Source: Taeniopygia guttata
Taxonomy: Eukaryota > Chordata > Aves > Passeriformes > Estrildidae
Assembly: GCF_048771995.1 (NCBI RefSeq)
Contig: NC_133063.1
Span: forward strand, 68,143,514-68,207,513
Reading direction: 5' to 3'
DNA: 64,000 nt
Shown one piece after another: positions 12,951 through 26,100 of the stretch. Below the pieces are notes generated by a model that saw only the letters and a program-made list of their open reading frames with translations, was not told the DNA's origin and ran no database searches. The position numbers and the translations under genes are program-made. The stretch's first letter is position 1; each line of letters opens with the position of its first letter.

Positions 12951-13294
12951 CCTGTTCAAAATAAGAAACTGAAATTTTTCAATTTGAACAGTAATTTTTG
13001 TCTGCCCACACAATATTTTAGTTATCCAGAAGATATTAAAAAAAAAAAAATATATATATGTTTGCCTGCAATGATACCTTTAAGAAATTGCTTTGTTCAT
13101 CCAATTGTATTGTCCAGGCTGGCACTACAGGCAGATAAAATTTTTAAGGATCCCTTGGCATATTGTCAGGAATCTTTTTCCGCCCGTGCAGTGCTGGGAC
13201 CTGTTCCCCAGATCTTTGCTGTGCTGGTGGGGGTTGCCCACGCAATGCCCCGCTCCCAGCAAGGGCAGCTGCGGGGAGGGGGAGACCCGTTTCT

Positions 13295-13821
13295 GCTGAG
13301 CCCCATTTCCACTGAGCCCCACTTCTGTTGAGCCCTGTTTCTGTTGAGCCCCGTTTCTGTTGAGCCCGTTTGTGTTGAGCCCCGTTTCTGCTGAGCTCTG
13401 CTTCTGATGAGCCCCGTTTCCACTGAGTCCCGTTTGTGTTGAGCCCCGTTTCTGCTGAGCTCTGCTTCTGATGAGCCCCGTTTCTGCTGAGCCCCGTTTC
13501 TGCTGAGCCCCGTTTCTGCTGAGCCCCATTTCTGTTGAGCCCCGTTTCTGCTGAGCCCCATTTCTGTTGAGCCCCGTTTCTGCTGAGCCCCGTTTCTGCT
13601 GAGCCCCGTTTGTGTTGAGCCCCGTTTCTGCTGAGCCCCGTTTCTGCTGAGCCCCGTTTCCGCTGAGCCCCGTTTGTGTTGAGCCCCGTTTCTGCTGAGC
13701 CCCGTTTCCGCTGAGCCCCGTTTGTGTTGAGCCCCGTTTCTGCTGAGCCCCGTTTGTGTTGAGCCCCGTTTGTGTTGAGCCCCGTTTCTGCTGAGCCCCG
13801 TTTCCGCTGAGCCCCGTTTCT
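13295..13821. repeat. 16-bp minisatellite, about 33 copies
   Basis: Tandem units of 16 bases with consensus gctgagccccgtttct run without a break; one unit is 15 bases. Variants differ mainly at the second base (gct/gtt/act/gat) and the last two (ct/gt/cc). A block holding gctgagctctgcttct followed by gatgagcc occurs twice, 64 bases apart (units 6-8 and 10-12), which suggests higher-order duplication. Because 16 is not a multiple of 3 and the minus strand lacks stops, all minus-strand frames stay open. The array is followed by a GC-rich, CpG-rich block to about 14010. Confidence 0.95.
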
Positions 13822-14108
13822 GCCGCACCGGGTGCGGGCCCGCAGTGCGCTCCCCACGCTGGCGGTGCCCGGCCCGCTCGGGCGGGGACAGCGGTGCCAC
13901 CGCAGCTGGATCAGCGGGATCGCTCCCGAGCCCGCGGAGCGCCCCGCCGGAGCAGCATCCTGACATTCCCACCGCAGCGCCTGAAACTTGCATTTCCTGC
14001 TCCATCTTGCGGCAAACAAGGGTATCTCCTCGTCAGAGCGGGAACTTCGTGCTGAGGAAGAGCGTCAGGATGAGGAGGGTTGAAGCTGGAAGCACTGATG
14101 TCCTGAGG

Positions 14109-14288
14109 GGAAAAAAAAAAAAAAAAAAAAATTCAAGTACCAAGAAGGATGCCTTGAGCCTGGTGAGGTCTCTGTAGGATCTCAGAGTCCAGCGGCTTGA
14201 TGGAGGTTTTTTAGGGTTTTTTTGAAGTCTTTTTTTTGTTGTTTTTGTTTGGTTTTTTGTTTTTTGTTTTTTTTTTTTTTTTTTTTTT
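14109..14288. repeat. Poly(A) run followed by a poly(T)-rich stretch
   Basis: An A run of about 20 at 14110-14130 is followed by T-rich sequence ending in a T run of about 20 at 14268-14288. Opposed A and T runs flank about 90 unique bases. This could be two back-to-back retroposon tails or plain simple sequence. Confidence 0.6.
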
Positions 14289-17200
14289 GGTTACTAGTGC
14301 AGCTGCGGCTTTCTTGGAGCAAGAGACATTCAGCACCAAGCTACAGCTCCTGCTCCTGTCTGAGCACCCCTCAGGAGCCTCTTTTGGGTGCCCTAGGACT
14401 GCTTTTTCTCCTGTCAGAGAGATTTCACTGTCAGCTCTATGGGCAATGCCACAGAAAGCTCTCTCTGCTCACAGCTTTCTGCTTGTCCAGGTCTGAGGCT
14501 CACCAGACACCAGTGCAGTGGGCTCTGCAGAGGCTGGCAGCTGCCCCAGAGCACATTGCCAAATCCCCACTAGCTCACCTCTACCTGTGACAAGGTGGTT
14601 AAGGCAAACAATGATGTAAACAATAACAATAACAATTTCTCCCTCAAAGGAATGCCATGGAGAGCACTAGTGTGATGCTCACATTCTCCAGTATCTCCCA
14701 TACCTGTAAGTAAGGGAATAGTCAGAGGGACAGCAGAGGTAAGCACAGCACAATGGGGATGTCCTGCGCCAAACTTTCCCTTGTCTTGTCCTTGCTGGAC
14801 TTGTGCTGCTTTCCTGGGGGTCCCTGACTTGTGGGTCTGAAGGGCCATTTCTACAGTATTTGTTGTATGCCTGGTGAACAGGCTCACCTCACATTTGTGC
14901 TGACATCTTTGAAAAATGACTCTGATTCTCTCAGTATACTGTTTCAGTGATTCATTCTTTATGTGCATTTACTCAGCAGACATGAGTGGGGAAATAAGAT
15001 TTATGCTAAATTTATATGTTAATTTTAATATTGAAGCTATCCTGTATTTGAAGAATAAGATCAATTCTTCAATTTCATTTCTTATGTGATATTGCATATT
15101 GTCATTACTGGAAAATAAAATTATTTCTGAATGCATACTATCTAAACTTCAATTTTAGTGGACATTTAACTTTGACTCGTCATTCTTCTCCCTTCCCTAT
15201 AAAAACTAACTTAATACAATATTTACCATTCTCACACTAGTCTGCCACCAGAAGATAACAAAAACAAGACTTTTTACCCTAAATGATGTTTTGTTAATGT
15301 GCTTCCTGCAACATTTCTGCACTGTCACAGATTTCACGTATGACTCAGTGTCGCATGCATGCTACAAGAGGAATCTTGGTTAATGGTTGTGTTCCTCACT
15401 AGAGACTGATTTCATTAATTTCCACATTAGCAAATGTGCTTGAGAGCCATGGCCACAGCTACTCACTAAACATTCCTGTACACAGGACAAATCCTAACCT
15501 TAAGTGGACAATCCAAGCCTTAGATCACTACCGAATAGTGTGGAGTTTGGATACAGAGAATCACATGTACAGAAAGATCTGGCCTCTACAGAGGGAGATA
15601 TACTTTAAAGAGGCCTCCTGCCAGAGACCGTGGTCTCCTGAAGCTGCAACAGAAAGAAAATATTTCCAACACCTTAGGAGTGTGGTTTGCTACTTTATCT
15701 CTTTGCGAGCTGTGCAGGAGATTAAGCTGAGAGACAGGAGAAACCTTTGCAAGGTTGGTTACATCCTTGCTCTGCCCTACACCCTGAGGAAGAATTTTCC
15801 CTCCCTGTGAGATAGAGATAACATTACAAGGATTTAATTGCTTCATCTGAAAATTTGCAAAGAGTTTAAGTGTTATGTAAGAGAGTAGAACACAGTGTTT
15901 ACCAGTTAATGTACAGTAAGATTCTCGTTCTGATTTTTTCTCTGTGAGAGAGAGAGTCTATAACTTTTCAATGGCTGACCTGTGACTGTCTTCAGCAAGA
16001 ATTCTTCTGAAAACCTCAGGATTATCCTTAGATAGTCCTGAGGAAACAGCTGTCACAAAATGGCTAAAAGTTGTGAGACCTAAGGGAAACACTGTTTGGG
16101 TTCTTTCTTCCTCCTTTCTGAGTTTATGGACTTTATATATTCCAACTTTCTCCTCTGTAACAACTAGATAAAACCAGAAATCTTGTGACAAAATTGTGCT
16201 AATCGCCTTTTTTCGCTCCACGCCCGCCCCCCCTCCCCACCCCCCCCCGAGAGTCAGAGAGTACACGAATCACCAAAATGTTGAGGAAAAGTGAGAAAGC
16301 AGAATTTGAGACATAATGAAGTCTATTAATTCTTCCAGGGCTTGGTGGCTTAGGGAGGCATGCAGGCTCGGGAGGAGCTGGTCTCGCCCTCCTGTCTCTG
16401 GGAAGGTGAGCACAGCCTGGCACTTAGGCCAGCAGCAGGATCTCAGCCTGGGGCTGCAGCCCCGCAGGAGGGGGCACACACCAAAAGGAGAGTGGCAGCG
16501 ACTCATGTGGCAGCAGGGTGACCGTGAAGGTGCTTGTGGTAACTGGTGGAAGCTTTCCTGCTTTGTTCCATGCACAGCAGGAACAGCTCAAACCCAGTTT
16601 TGGAAACATCTTTCTTTGCAGCCTAGTCCCTCTGCACATTGCTGGCGTTTCTTCCTGCCATGGTAAGTATAAACTGGGGAGAGAGAGAGATAAAATTCAC
16701 CTTATACAGAAAAACATAAAGGAGACATTGATATACTCAGAAATATTTGTGGGCTACTTGTCAAATCTAGATTTTTTTTTTTTTTAATCACTTTATCACT
16801 TGTAAGAGCTAAATGACTCATGTGACAAGGGATACAGAAGCAATCCTCACAGGCCATTGTACCTGAGGGAGAACTGTGGTAAAAATTTAAGTTTCTCTGC
16901 CTCTGCATATTAATGTCTTGACTCACTAGGAACAGGTTCCTGAAGGGTGCTTGCATCTGTTCACATTGCACCGCTAGCAACTTTCCTGGGAACCAAAATC
17001 AGTTGGCTCTCAGCTTGAACATGCCTTTTTCTCTAGTAAAGTAAAGATAATGCTCAATGTCTGGTATGGCTACATATTCTATGTGTGAAAAAACAACACA
17101 TTCTCAAGGGAAACATTCCTAAACTACAGAAAATTTTTCTACATGGCTCTATCTTTAATCCAAACCCTCTTCAGCAGACTTTAATACCCTTCATAGATTT

Positions 17201-20200
17201 AACTCACAGTTCAGTTATAACATTTCAGACCATATGACTTAGTCACTAGTAAAGCTATGGTCAGCTATGTGTAAATTATGAATTTTCTTCCTTGCTCTTT
17301 CTCCTGTAATTTCTTTTTTTCTAATGATCTGCAGAGATACAAACAAAAGGAACATTTGGCCATATGTATTTTTCTTTTTTTATCTCCATTGCCAAATATT
17401 CGATTTTCAGGAAAAAGGATGGTATGAGGGAGAGGTTAATTTATTTGTAATTTTTCTCAAAATTTTACAAAACAAAAGTGGTAAGTTTTCTAAGGCTCTA
17501 AAGGGAAGAAACCATTAGTTTAACTTGCCCACACATATCTCCTTTGGCAATTCTCAGCTATGTTGGTGAGAGCACACTGCAGGCAACAATCACTACAGCC
17601 CTTGCACACAAGTGGGAATTGGGCTGGATTTGGGGTTGCTTTGCAGAACACATGAGGAGGGAGGGAGGGGGAGGGGAGGAGTGGGAAGGAAAAGATAATT
17701 TCTGACCTTCAATAGCATCTGGGGAGTGGGTCTTTCCCAGGCCCAAGCCTGAGCTATCAGAGTTTATGCTCACATTGTTGTTGCCTTGAAAAGGGAACAG
17801 AGTGATCTATACCAGAGCTAGGGGATGAAAGGAGCTGGTCTCCCTGTGCTGTGCTCAAGCCTCCCTCTTCTCCCAGGAAGTTCACTGCATGAGGTTTTAT
17901 CAGACTTGCGTGGTGTATATATATGAAAAGCTATGACCAATTCCCAGGTGAACAGCTTATTTTCTGACTTAGAAAAACTCAAGCAAGCACCCTGCTTGTT
18001 GAATTATTTTTTGGTATTCATATATTTCCTGATTTGGTCATCACTGCTCTCCGGTGTTTTAATAGTTTATAATTATTTTCTGCCATTCTCTTGTTCTGGC
18101 AATAGGAGAAGTAACTCCTATTGCCTATGGTAGTGGGTGTGGTGAGATGCAGTACAATCACCACCATCCTGCTCATAGTGGCTCTTCTCTGACATCTCAA
18201 CTCCTTTGAAGCACCGTTGCTTCACTGTTTTTGCACACTTTCTGAGGCCTGAAAAGGCAGGTGGGCTAATTACTGTGATCTGGTTTTAATTCACCTGAAG
18301 AGGATTAAAGTTGCTGCCTGAAAGAACTCAAATTACTTTTTTATTTCACCAATACCCTAAATAATCACTGGTTGTGAAGAACTGGTGACTGCAGTCATTT
18401 AGCTGACAGTTATCTTCTCCTCCTTTCCAATGGGAATGCACTAGTTCAGGCAAAAATGTGAACCGTGCGTACAAGATACTTGAGAGCTCCTCGGGAAATA
18501 GGTTATATTTTTCCCTTCCAAAAGTCTAGAATTGCAACTGTGTTTGAATTAATCCCTGAGTTGAGATTAGAGGTGGAAAAAGTCAGTTGCAAATGACTGT
18601 AACATATATTACTCAGACCACGTAACATATATTATTGAAAGAAATACCTAAAGAGAATGCTGTCGAGCACTATGTGACCTGGACATCAAAAGCCTGGTCG
18701 TGTGGGTTTGATTTGCTGTACTTTTAACTGTCTCTGTGTCTGGAATTCATGTAGGGGTTGGCCTCTCAGGAGACAGGGAGCTGCAGGTCACCAACATTTC
18801 TTCTACATTTCTCTCCCGCTAAGCTCTCCACCTCAACAGCATAGGAATTTGCCATTGCCACTGCTTTTCTGCTAATTCCTACTGTATCTTCAGGTGCTGG
18901 GAAAAAAAAAAGGTCCAGCCAGTTCAGTAGCATTCCTACAATAGGGGAAGAATATGCATTGGGATATTTTCCTTGCATTGACACAATTACCATAATGTAA
19001 TTTAACAAATCTTTAGTGTTGGGAGAGATGGCAGTAATGTCAAGTATTTTTCACCTTATTTGCTCTGGATCTTGTGCTTTATGCTTAGGAAATAAGCAGT
19101 ACACAGACACAGTGCCTCACTGCCTTTGTAAGTCACTTTTTGTGTGGATGCTTAGGCCACAAGTGTTTTGTGAGACAGTTTCTTTGGAAAAGCTGGTTGC
19201 CTGTCTCCAATGTGCAAGATTTTGCAAAGTAGCTAGTTGTGTAAATAAATTTATTTTCTAAACTCATATTTGGCTCTTTCTCAGTAGAGTCAGCTAGTGC
19301 TTTTCTCTTTTTTTGCATATCGATATCTTGGTCTGGTTTGTTTTGAGGTTGGCTAGGATGTTCATTTTGCTTGATTACTGCTTTGCTTTATGTTTGCATA
19401 ATTCTGAGGTCTTTGGCTGACCCAGAGAACCCATCAAGGGAATATTTAATGAAAAAGCATTCCATTACAGAGAAGTGAGTTCACTATGTAACACTTTTCA
19501 ATGGCGCTCATAAAATGGAGACTAAACCAAGGATAGTAATACCTTGGATGTGGCCTCAAGTGAATTTCCTTATGGACTTCACTTCTGAGTGTGGTGTTGT
19601 CTGATTTTCCCATTAACGATAGCATTTTTGGAACACATCCTCTTTCTTGTTCAGTAGTGATATTGAGCTAATGTACAACACAGAGTAAAGTTTATGTTAC
19701 CAAAATTCATTCCTTGAGATGAGTGTCAGTAGGTTAATATCATTGTAGGGATTTTGTGGAGAACTCTAGTGTAAATTGTTTTACCACAAGAACATTTTCT
19801 CAAAATTCTCCTTCATGCTGCCTAAAGTATCTGTGTTCACACACACAAAAAATCCCCTTACCTGTGAGTAAAATACTTTATTCATAAAATGTGGCCTGTT
19901 CTCAAACTGTTTTTCCTGTGCCCTGATTTCTGACTCTCTGTGACTTCCCTATAATAAAGCTGTTGTTTTATAATGCTCAAGGTATACCTCAAAAGGATAG
20001 TGCTGTGTTTATGACTGAGCATGGTTTCCATTGGTAAAAGTTCTGATTCTTTGTCATGGGCTACTGAAAGTAAAGCACTAGAAAACATAATAAACAGATG
20101 TTCTTCTTGCCACAGCCATTCCAAAGTGCTGCAGTATTTATATCCCAGAACTGTCCCTTTCTTCATATGATCAAGGTTCTTGTTTTATTAGAGATGTGCC

Positions 20201-21631
20201 AAGCCATAAAGCCCATTTCAACCTCTTTAGCTGTGTCTGTTACCCTTACATGTGAGAAGCAGGAAATGACTGCAGAGCACGACATCCTGCAAAGGATTAT
20301 GATTGGACTTGCCTGCTTGTGTTTTGGCATTGTTTGGAGGCTGCTGTAAAGTTTTAGGATTGCAGTGTGCAGGGTTGATGCAGAATGCTAGTTACTAAGT
20401 TTGCACTCCTAATATTACAGAGCTGAAGGATCATTTGCCCAGCTGTAAGAACGGCTTTGCCTGAGAGCAAGCTGTGAGAGGTGATCGTCATACTTCTGAT
20501 TTTGATGATTCTTGTGTACTAAGACGTGGCAAAGTTATCTCAGTGCTCACGTGCCTTGCCACATGGTGATCTGGCTTCTCTGTAACAATGAATTGGTCAT
20601 TTATACCAGCACATCTGGCTTGTCCTGGGTGTGTTATTTACTGCTCAGATCCTGACATGGTCTGACAGCTGACTGGTAGCCAAGCTGTGATGACATACTA
20701 TATACTGTAGGATGCGACACAGATCTGAAAAATACCTCTTTAGATGCTGTTGTTTTTTGATTATTTGAATTGCCTCTTAGCTTTTTAGTTGCTGACACTA
20801 CTAGCACCCCTTTTATTCACCAAAAAGAAAAAAAAAAAAATCACAGAAGTCATTAGAATATGGTTGCACCAAAAACTGCTTAAAAATATATATTGAATAT
20901 GGTTTTACATCCACCAAGATACAGGGTAGCCAACTTCAGCTTTCAAGTTAAATAACTTTCCTTTTTGACTGCCAATATGGCAAGATCATCAAGGCTATGC
21001 CAATTTCACATGATAATTGTAAATGTGCTGGCCTCACTAGGCCACGTCTTCTAACCTATAGACAACTGAACATCAGAGAAAGTGGCTCTGTCTATAGATA
21101 AGAATATGTGTCCAGGAAGATGCAAACAAATCCAGTTCATGGGTATGAATATTTAACTTGTCTCTGTCACATTACACAGACGTAACTGACTATAAAATCA
21201 TGGTCTGTAGAGTGAAAATAGTTCAGTGACAATCTGGAGGAGATTTTGACACTCCTTTTCTGATTGCAATCAACCACTTGGGCTAACACTTCTGGGTTTG
21301 TAACACATGCTTTAACACACGAAGCTAACACAGCTCATTACAACTACAATTACTACTGTTTGAAGGCTTGGCTGCCCAAGTCATTGGTTTCTAGCTACTG
21401 TCAGCCATGCTGAAAGACTAATGAGAAATAGCAGGTCAGCCTCAGTTCCATTACTCTACCATAGCCCACTCTGCTAATTATTAAATGCTATCCACTGTAA
21501 CTGGGATGATGAAGGATAATCCCATGCATATATTCAGAACACAAAGTTGTTTTAGGACATTTGCCAAAATCAGCACTACAGAATGGCTACAGAATTGGTG
21601 GCTACTGACTGATTTGCTAAAAGGTAAAGAC

Positions 21632-21680
21632 GTCTTTTTTTGTTTTGTTTTGTTTTGTTTTGATTTGATTTGATTTTTGT
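21632..21680. repeat. (TTTTG)n / (TTTGA)n simple repeat
   Basis: Pentamers of ttttg are followed by ttgat-type units. A minus-strand frame crossing it is Lys/Gln/Asn-rich and is not a gene. Confidence 0.85.
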
Positions 21681-23138
21681 TTATATTGCCATACTTGCAG
21701 ATTTCTGTGGTGGAATTTTTAATATTAATGGTAAGAAAGCAAATATTAGCCTGCCAGTCCCAGTTTGAGGTGAGAGAGATTGGGATGGGGAATAAAGCTA
21801 TGTACAAGGAAGACAGCTCTTCCTGAGACTCCAGAGATTGACAGGTAAGGAGAAAGAAAGACTGCACGACAAGAGGAGATAGAGCCTGTTGTCCTTTAGA
21901 GGTACCAGTGCTTCTTTGGAAGAATTATGTCAGACAAGTGACCTTCTCCCATACTACTGAAGGACAGGAAACTTCACAGAATCTTTCCAGTGGGGCACAT
22001 CATCATGGACCAGAGCTGAGGGCTTTATGTAATTTGGTGCATGGAAGGATCATTTTGTTGGATTTGGCTATGGAAAAATTGTATCCAGCATCTCTTGTTA
22101 CCATTTCTCCTTGGCTCCTTGGGAAGGTCTGAAGCTCTTTTGGAATTTTGTTCCCTCCATGCTGATTTACACCTCCAGACTGCAGAGAGGAAATTCCTCA
22201 TGCTGGTATATTGGTATGGTAACATTTCTTGAGGAGGGAGGGTGGCTGTGGCCAGAGGAAGGTAACAGCCCTGTCTGTTGTTCTGATTTCTCTGCTGTGG
22301 AGTGATTGCACTAAGAGATGTGTCTTACACACCTGTCACCAAACTCCCAGCTCTTTCCTCCATGGCTATCTTCGCTATCAGATAAGCTGTGGAGAAAAAA
22401 AACCTCTGCTTGTCCAGGCTGGTGTTTCTGCATCTGTCACTCCCTTGGGAGATGTTTCAGAGAAAGTCTTGATGTGGGATTCCGAGGGTGACCCTGGAAA
22501 GGGCTGGTGTACTGTCCTGCAGAACCGGACTATTGGATGGGTGTTCCCCACAGCCTCTATCAGGAATGAATTAGAGTGTTGCATTCTTGTAAGTGATACT
22601 TTTTAAAGTAAACATCCCTGGGTTCCTGTGATGTGTAACTAATGGAGTGCTAAACTCTCAGAGCTGGTTTAAGACTCAGAAAATACATGTGTTGCCAATC
22701 CATCATGTTCCTAATACTAATTAACATAGCAGGGACACAATAAAGCCCCAGAACCTGCACACGTTCCCCAGCTCACATTACCACTCTGTAACAGTCCCTC
22801 TATTGACCTAACAAAAGTACACATTGGAAAAATGAGATGCGGTCTTTTCTGGCTCAGCTAGACTTATTAAGCCAAAGAAGAGAGCTGAGGACTCTCATTT
22901 ATTATTGTCCATTATTATTCTAGTATATCATGGAACAGAGTTCTCAAATAGTGTACAATAAGTTTGCTACCTTTGCTAGTATCTGTGTGTGTTACCTGCT
23001 GCTAGGCAGGCAACCCTAACAGAGGCAGGGCGGTGCCACTGACTTGTAGAGTGATGTCTGTGTGTTGTGGGGCACATTCTGCTCCTGCACAAATGAAAAT
23101 AAGAAATAAGATCTTATTTGTTGATTTACATCCTTTTC

Positions 23139-23183
23139 TTTTCTTTTCTTTTCTCTTTTTCTTTTTTTTTTTTTTTTTTTTTT
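23139..23183. repeat. Pyrimidine tract (CTTTT)n then poly(T)
   Basis: Repeated cttttc-type units pass into a T run of about 21. Simple sequence only. Confidence 0.85.
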
Positions 23184-26100
23184 GTTAAGTTGAAGTGAAA
23201 AGCTTATTGTAAACCTTTACTAATATGATTGTCCCAGGCTTCAAAGAGTTCCTCAGCAGAAAAGGCTGAAAAAAGAGAGATAGAAATTTAATTAAAATTT
23301 ATTCTTGACTATATAAACATTTATTTTTAGGTCCTAGGTTTTTTTTTTTTTTTCTTGTACTGAAAGACAGTGACGTCTCTGCAATTCCCTGCAGTATGCT
23401 CCTTTTAACGTATGGTAATTCCACTGATTTTAAAGGTGCATGATGTATAGCCAAAGATAATCTGGAAAGAATCTAGGCAGCAAGAGATTATCACATTTAT
23501 GTTGCAGTTGTCCCTAAGTGGATGCAGTCTGACTTTGCGGAAGTTGTGGGCAAGTTGCCGTTTGTTTCCACAATTTCATGGTTGGGATTTTATGGTGTTT
23601 CTCTCTGAACTCAGTAGAGTTCACTCCTAGCACTTGAATCTTAGGTGTATGTCCTGCTGTTGCACATCATTTGGTGTGCTGATTATAAATATCATTTAGT
23701 TTGATCATTATGGCATTTAAATGTGTTATGGTGTTGGAGTGATGCCAAGTTTTGCAGGTAAGTACACTACAACAAATGACTTGGGCCTTGGGTATATCCT
23801 CACATGTTCTTCTGGGTAAAAAATTCAGATGACTATTTTTTTTTTTCCTGAACTAGTTTTTTTGTGAGTATCTTGTTATCATAAATGTATTTAAAAGAGT
23901 TTTCTCATCACTATTTAGAAGAGGGAGCTAATAATTTATAGCTATATATCCTCTCCCAGTTGTGTGTCATCCAAGTCTCTAGCACGTGGTTAAACCAGAC
24001 GGGTTCAACTGGATGGATGTTCTGTCTGACATGCTAGTGTTTCTGTGCTGCAGACTGCCACAGGATGGAAATTGTCCCCTACAGACTAGGAAAGTGTCCC
24101 TAAAGAAAATATCCCTTGGGTGGAAATCACAGAGGAGATGGAGATGTGCAGAATAAAGACACCAAGGCGGCTCAGCCCCAGCGCAGTGGTACAGCAGCTC
24201 TTCCCATCTCCTTTATGAGGTGAATAGTCAAAGAAGACCTGGAAATAAATTCTTGAAACCCAGAGTTTTGTGGCTCAAACTGCCAGTGAACTGGTCATGC
24301 AGTGCAGGCAGAATGTCTGATCAGCATGTTTTCTTCTCTTTTAAGGCAAAATTAATTGAATATGGACCTTACCTGATTCCCCGGGCAGATGGCACAGGAA
24401 GTTTTCTACTGACTTCAGCAGAGCTGGTTGAAGACCTTTACTCCTAGAACTGGTTAATTTTAGACACTGAATGATGTGACACTTTGCATAGTTGATATGA
24501 TCTTGGATGTCCAGAGACCATGAATTACCTAAATGTCACAGATATTAAATCATGCAGTAGATGACAGTGTCCTCTCTATGTCATATGATCTTAGTGCACT
24601 TTGTGGGATAGTCTCTTTTATTATTGCCAGTAATCATAGGTGCTGAAAAAATACCATAAGTAAAATAGCATTTTAGAGTACAATGCATCCAATGTTCTTA
24701 ATATATATATACACATCTGCAATATGTTAAACTCAGACTCATGCCCATTTAATCTCAAGGATTTCAATGGAGTGTCTGTGTGAAATGAAGGGAAAAGTTT
24801 GATCCCAGAATACTCAATGGCTGCACCTTTCAGGAACACTTTATGCCTTGGAATTTCACCTAGATTTGTTTATAATAATAATAAAAGCATAATTTAATAA
24901 ATACATATTTATAATAAATTCCATGCTATCAATGGCCTGTCTATTGTATTAATAATTTCATCACTGCTTGCTTTCTCTTTGATGATTTCAGAAAAACTGA
25001 GCATCCAGATAAATCTGACATGTTTTGAGCCACAGTGATAAATGCCTGGTAAGGGTGCTCTCTGCCTAGGGACACGATCAGGATCTATTCCAACAATCAA
25101 ATTAAATCCTGTCAAGAGCAGGTTCCCTTATGAGAAGAAATGGATTGAAGTAGTTACAGGTCCTGTATTCCTGTTCCTGGATATAAATCAGAACAAGAAT
25201 GGATATTTCAGTTCAGCTCACTTCTGCCATGGGACAAATGCACAAGATCAGGAAGATGTACCTCTGCCTGGTAAGAGTGTGTGTAAAACCACTTAGCCAC
25301 TGCAACCAAGAGTGCACCAGTAGCAGGGCAAGAGAAGCAGCAAATGAGATTGTCATAGATGTCCCTTAGCAGGTAGGTGTTGTGTCCAGCTAGGGCACCA
25401 GGCTCTCCTCCTGTCATGGCAATGCCACCCCTTCAGAAGCTGATGCTGGTGTCAGGCCTCCATTTGCATTGCCTCTGGGACGAGCCAGAGCATTGTGGAT
25501 AGGTAGAACTTCACAAAAAGATGGCCTTGTAAACTCATGGTTCCCTTCTGTTACTTTGGCTAAGTAGAAAAGGCTGTGGGAGCAAATCAGCTGAATTAGA
25601 GATAGAAAAACAAGTTATATAACCATTGTGTGTTCACATCATTGTGTATGGGGGTTTGTTGGATGATGTTAGTTGTATTTTAGAAGTGTGTAACTGACAA
25701 AAAGCTAACTGCTTAGAAAGGCCTGGTTTTCTGATAAAGTGCTCTCGTTTGCACCTGCCTGGGGACTCAGTGTCTCTCTGCTTCCTCACACCAGAGGTCC
25801 CAGTGATGGCAACTGAAATAAGGGTTGGAAGGAGTCATAGTCATCCTCTCTCCAAAATACTTAGTAGGAATGTTGTAGAGACCAAGTGTGGTATACTGAA
25901 AACTTGTGCCAATCTGTTTGGGGTACTTAAAACTTCTCCAATGAAAAGGTTCTATTTACAGAATCCTAAAGATGCACATTTCTATTGCTGACCTCTGTAT
26001 GCTTACTGGTTCTCTCAGATCATCCCCTTGCTATTGATGAATCTATTTCAAATAGCTAAACAGATGTGCAGAAGTACTAGCCAAAGAAGAAGAAAATAAA

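Noticed and set aside
13295-13821. CRISPR-like regular repeat
   Set aside because: Units are contiguous 16-mers without spacers, in a vertebrate genome.
13144-14019. Minus-strand frames of 134-291 codons with a repetitive Ala/Gln/Lys/Arg/Gly pattern
   Set aside because: They come from the stop-free 16-bp minisatellite read in three frames, not from a protein gene.
15436-15810. 124-codon plus-strand frame in the DMRT spacer
   Set aside because: No family resemblance, no promoter or splice context, and an overlapping minus-strand frame of similar quality.
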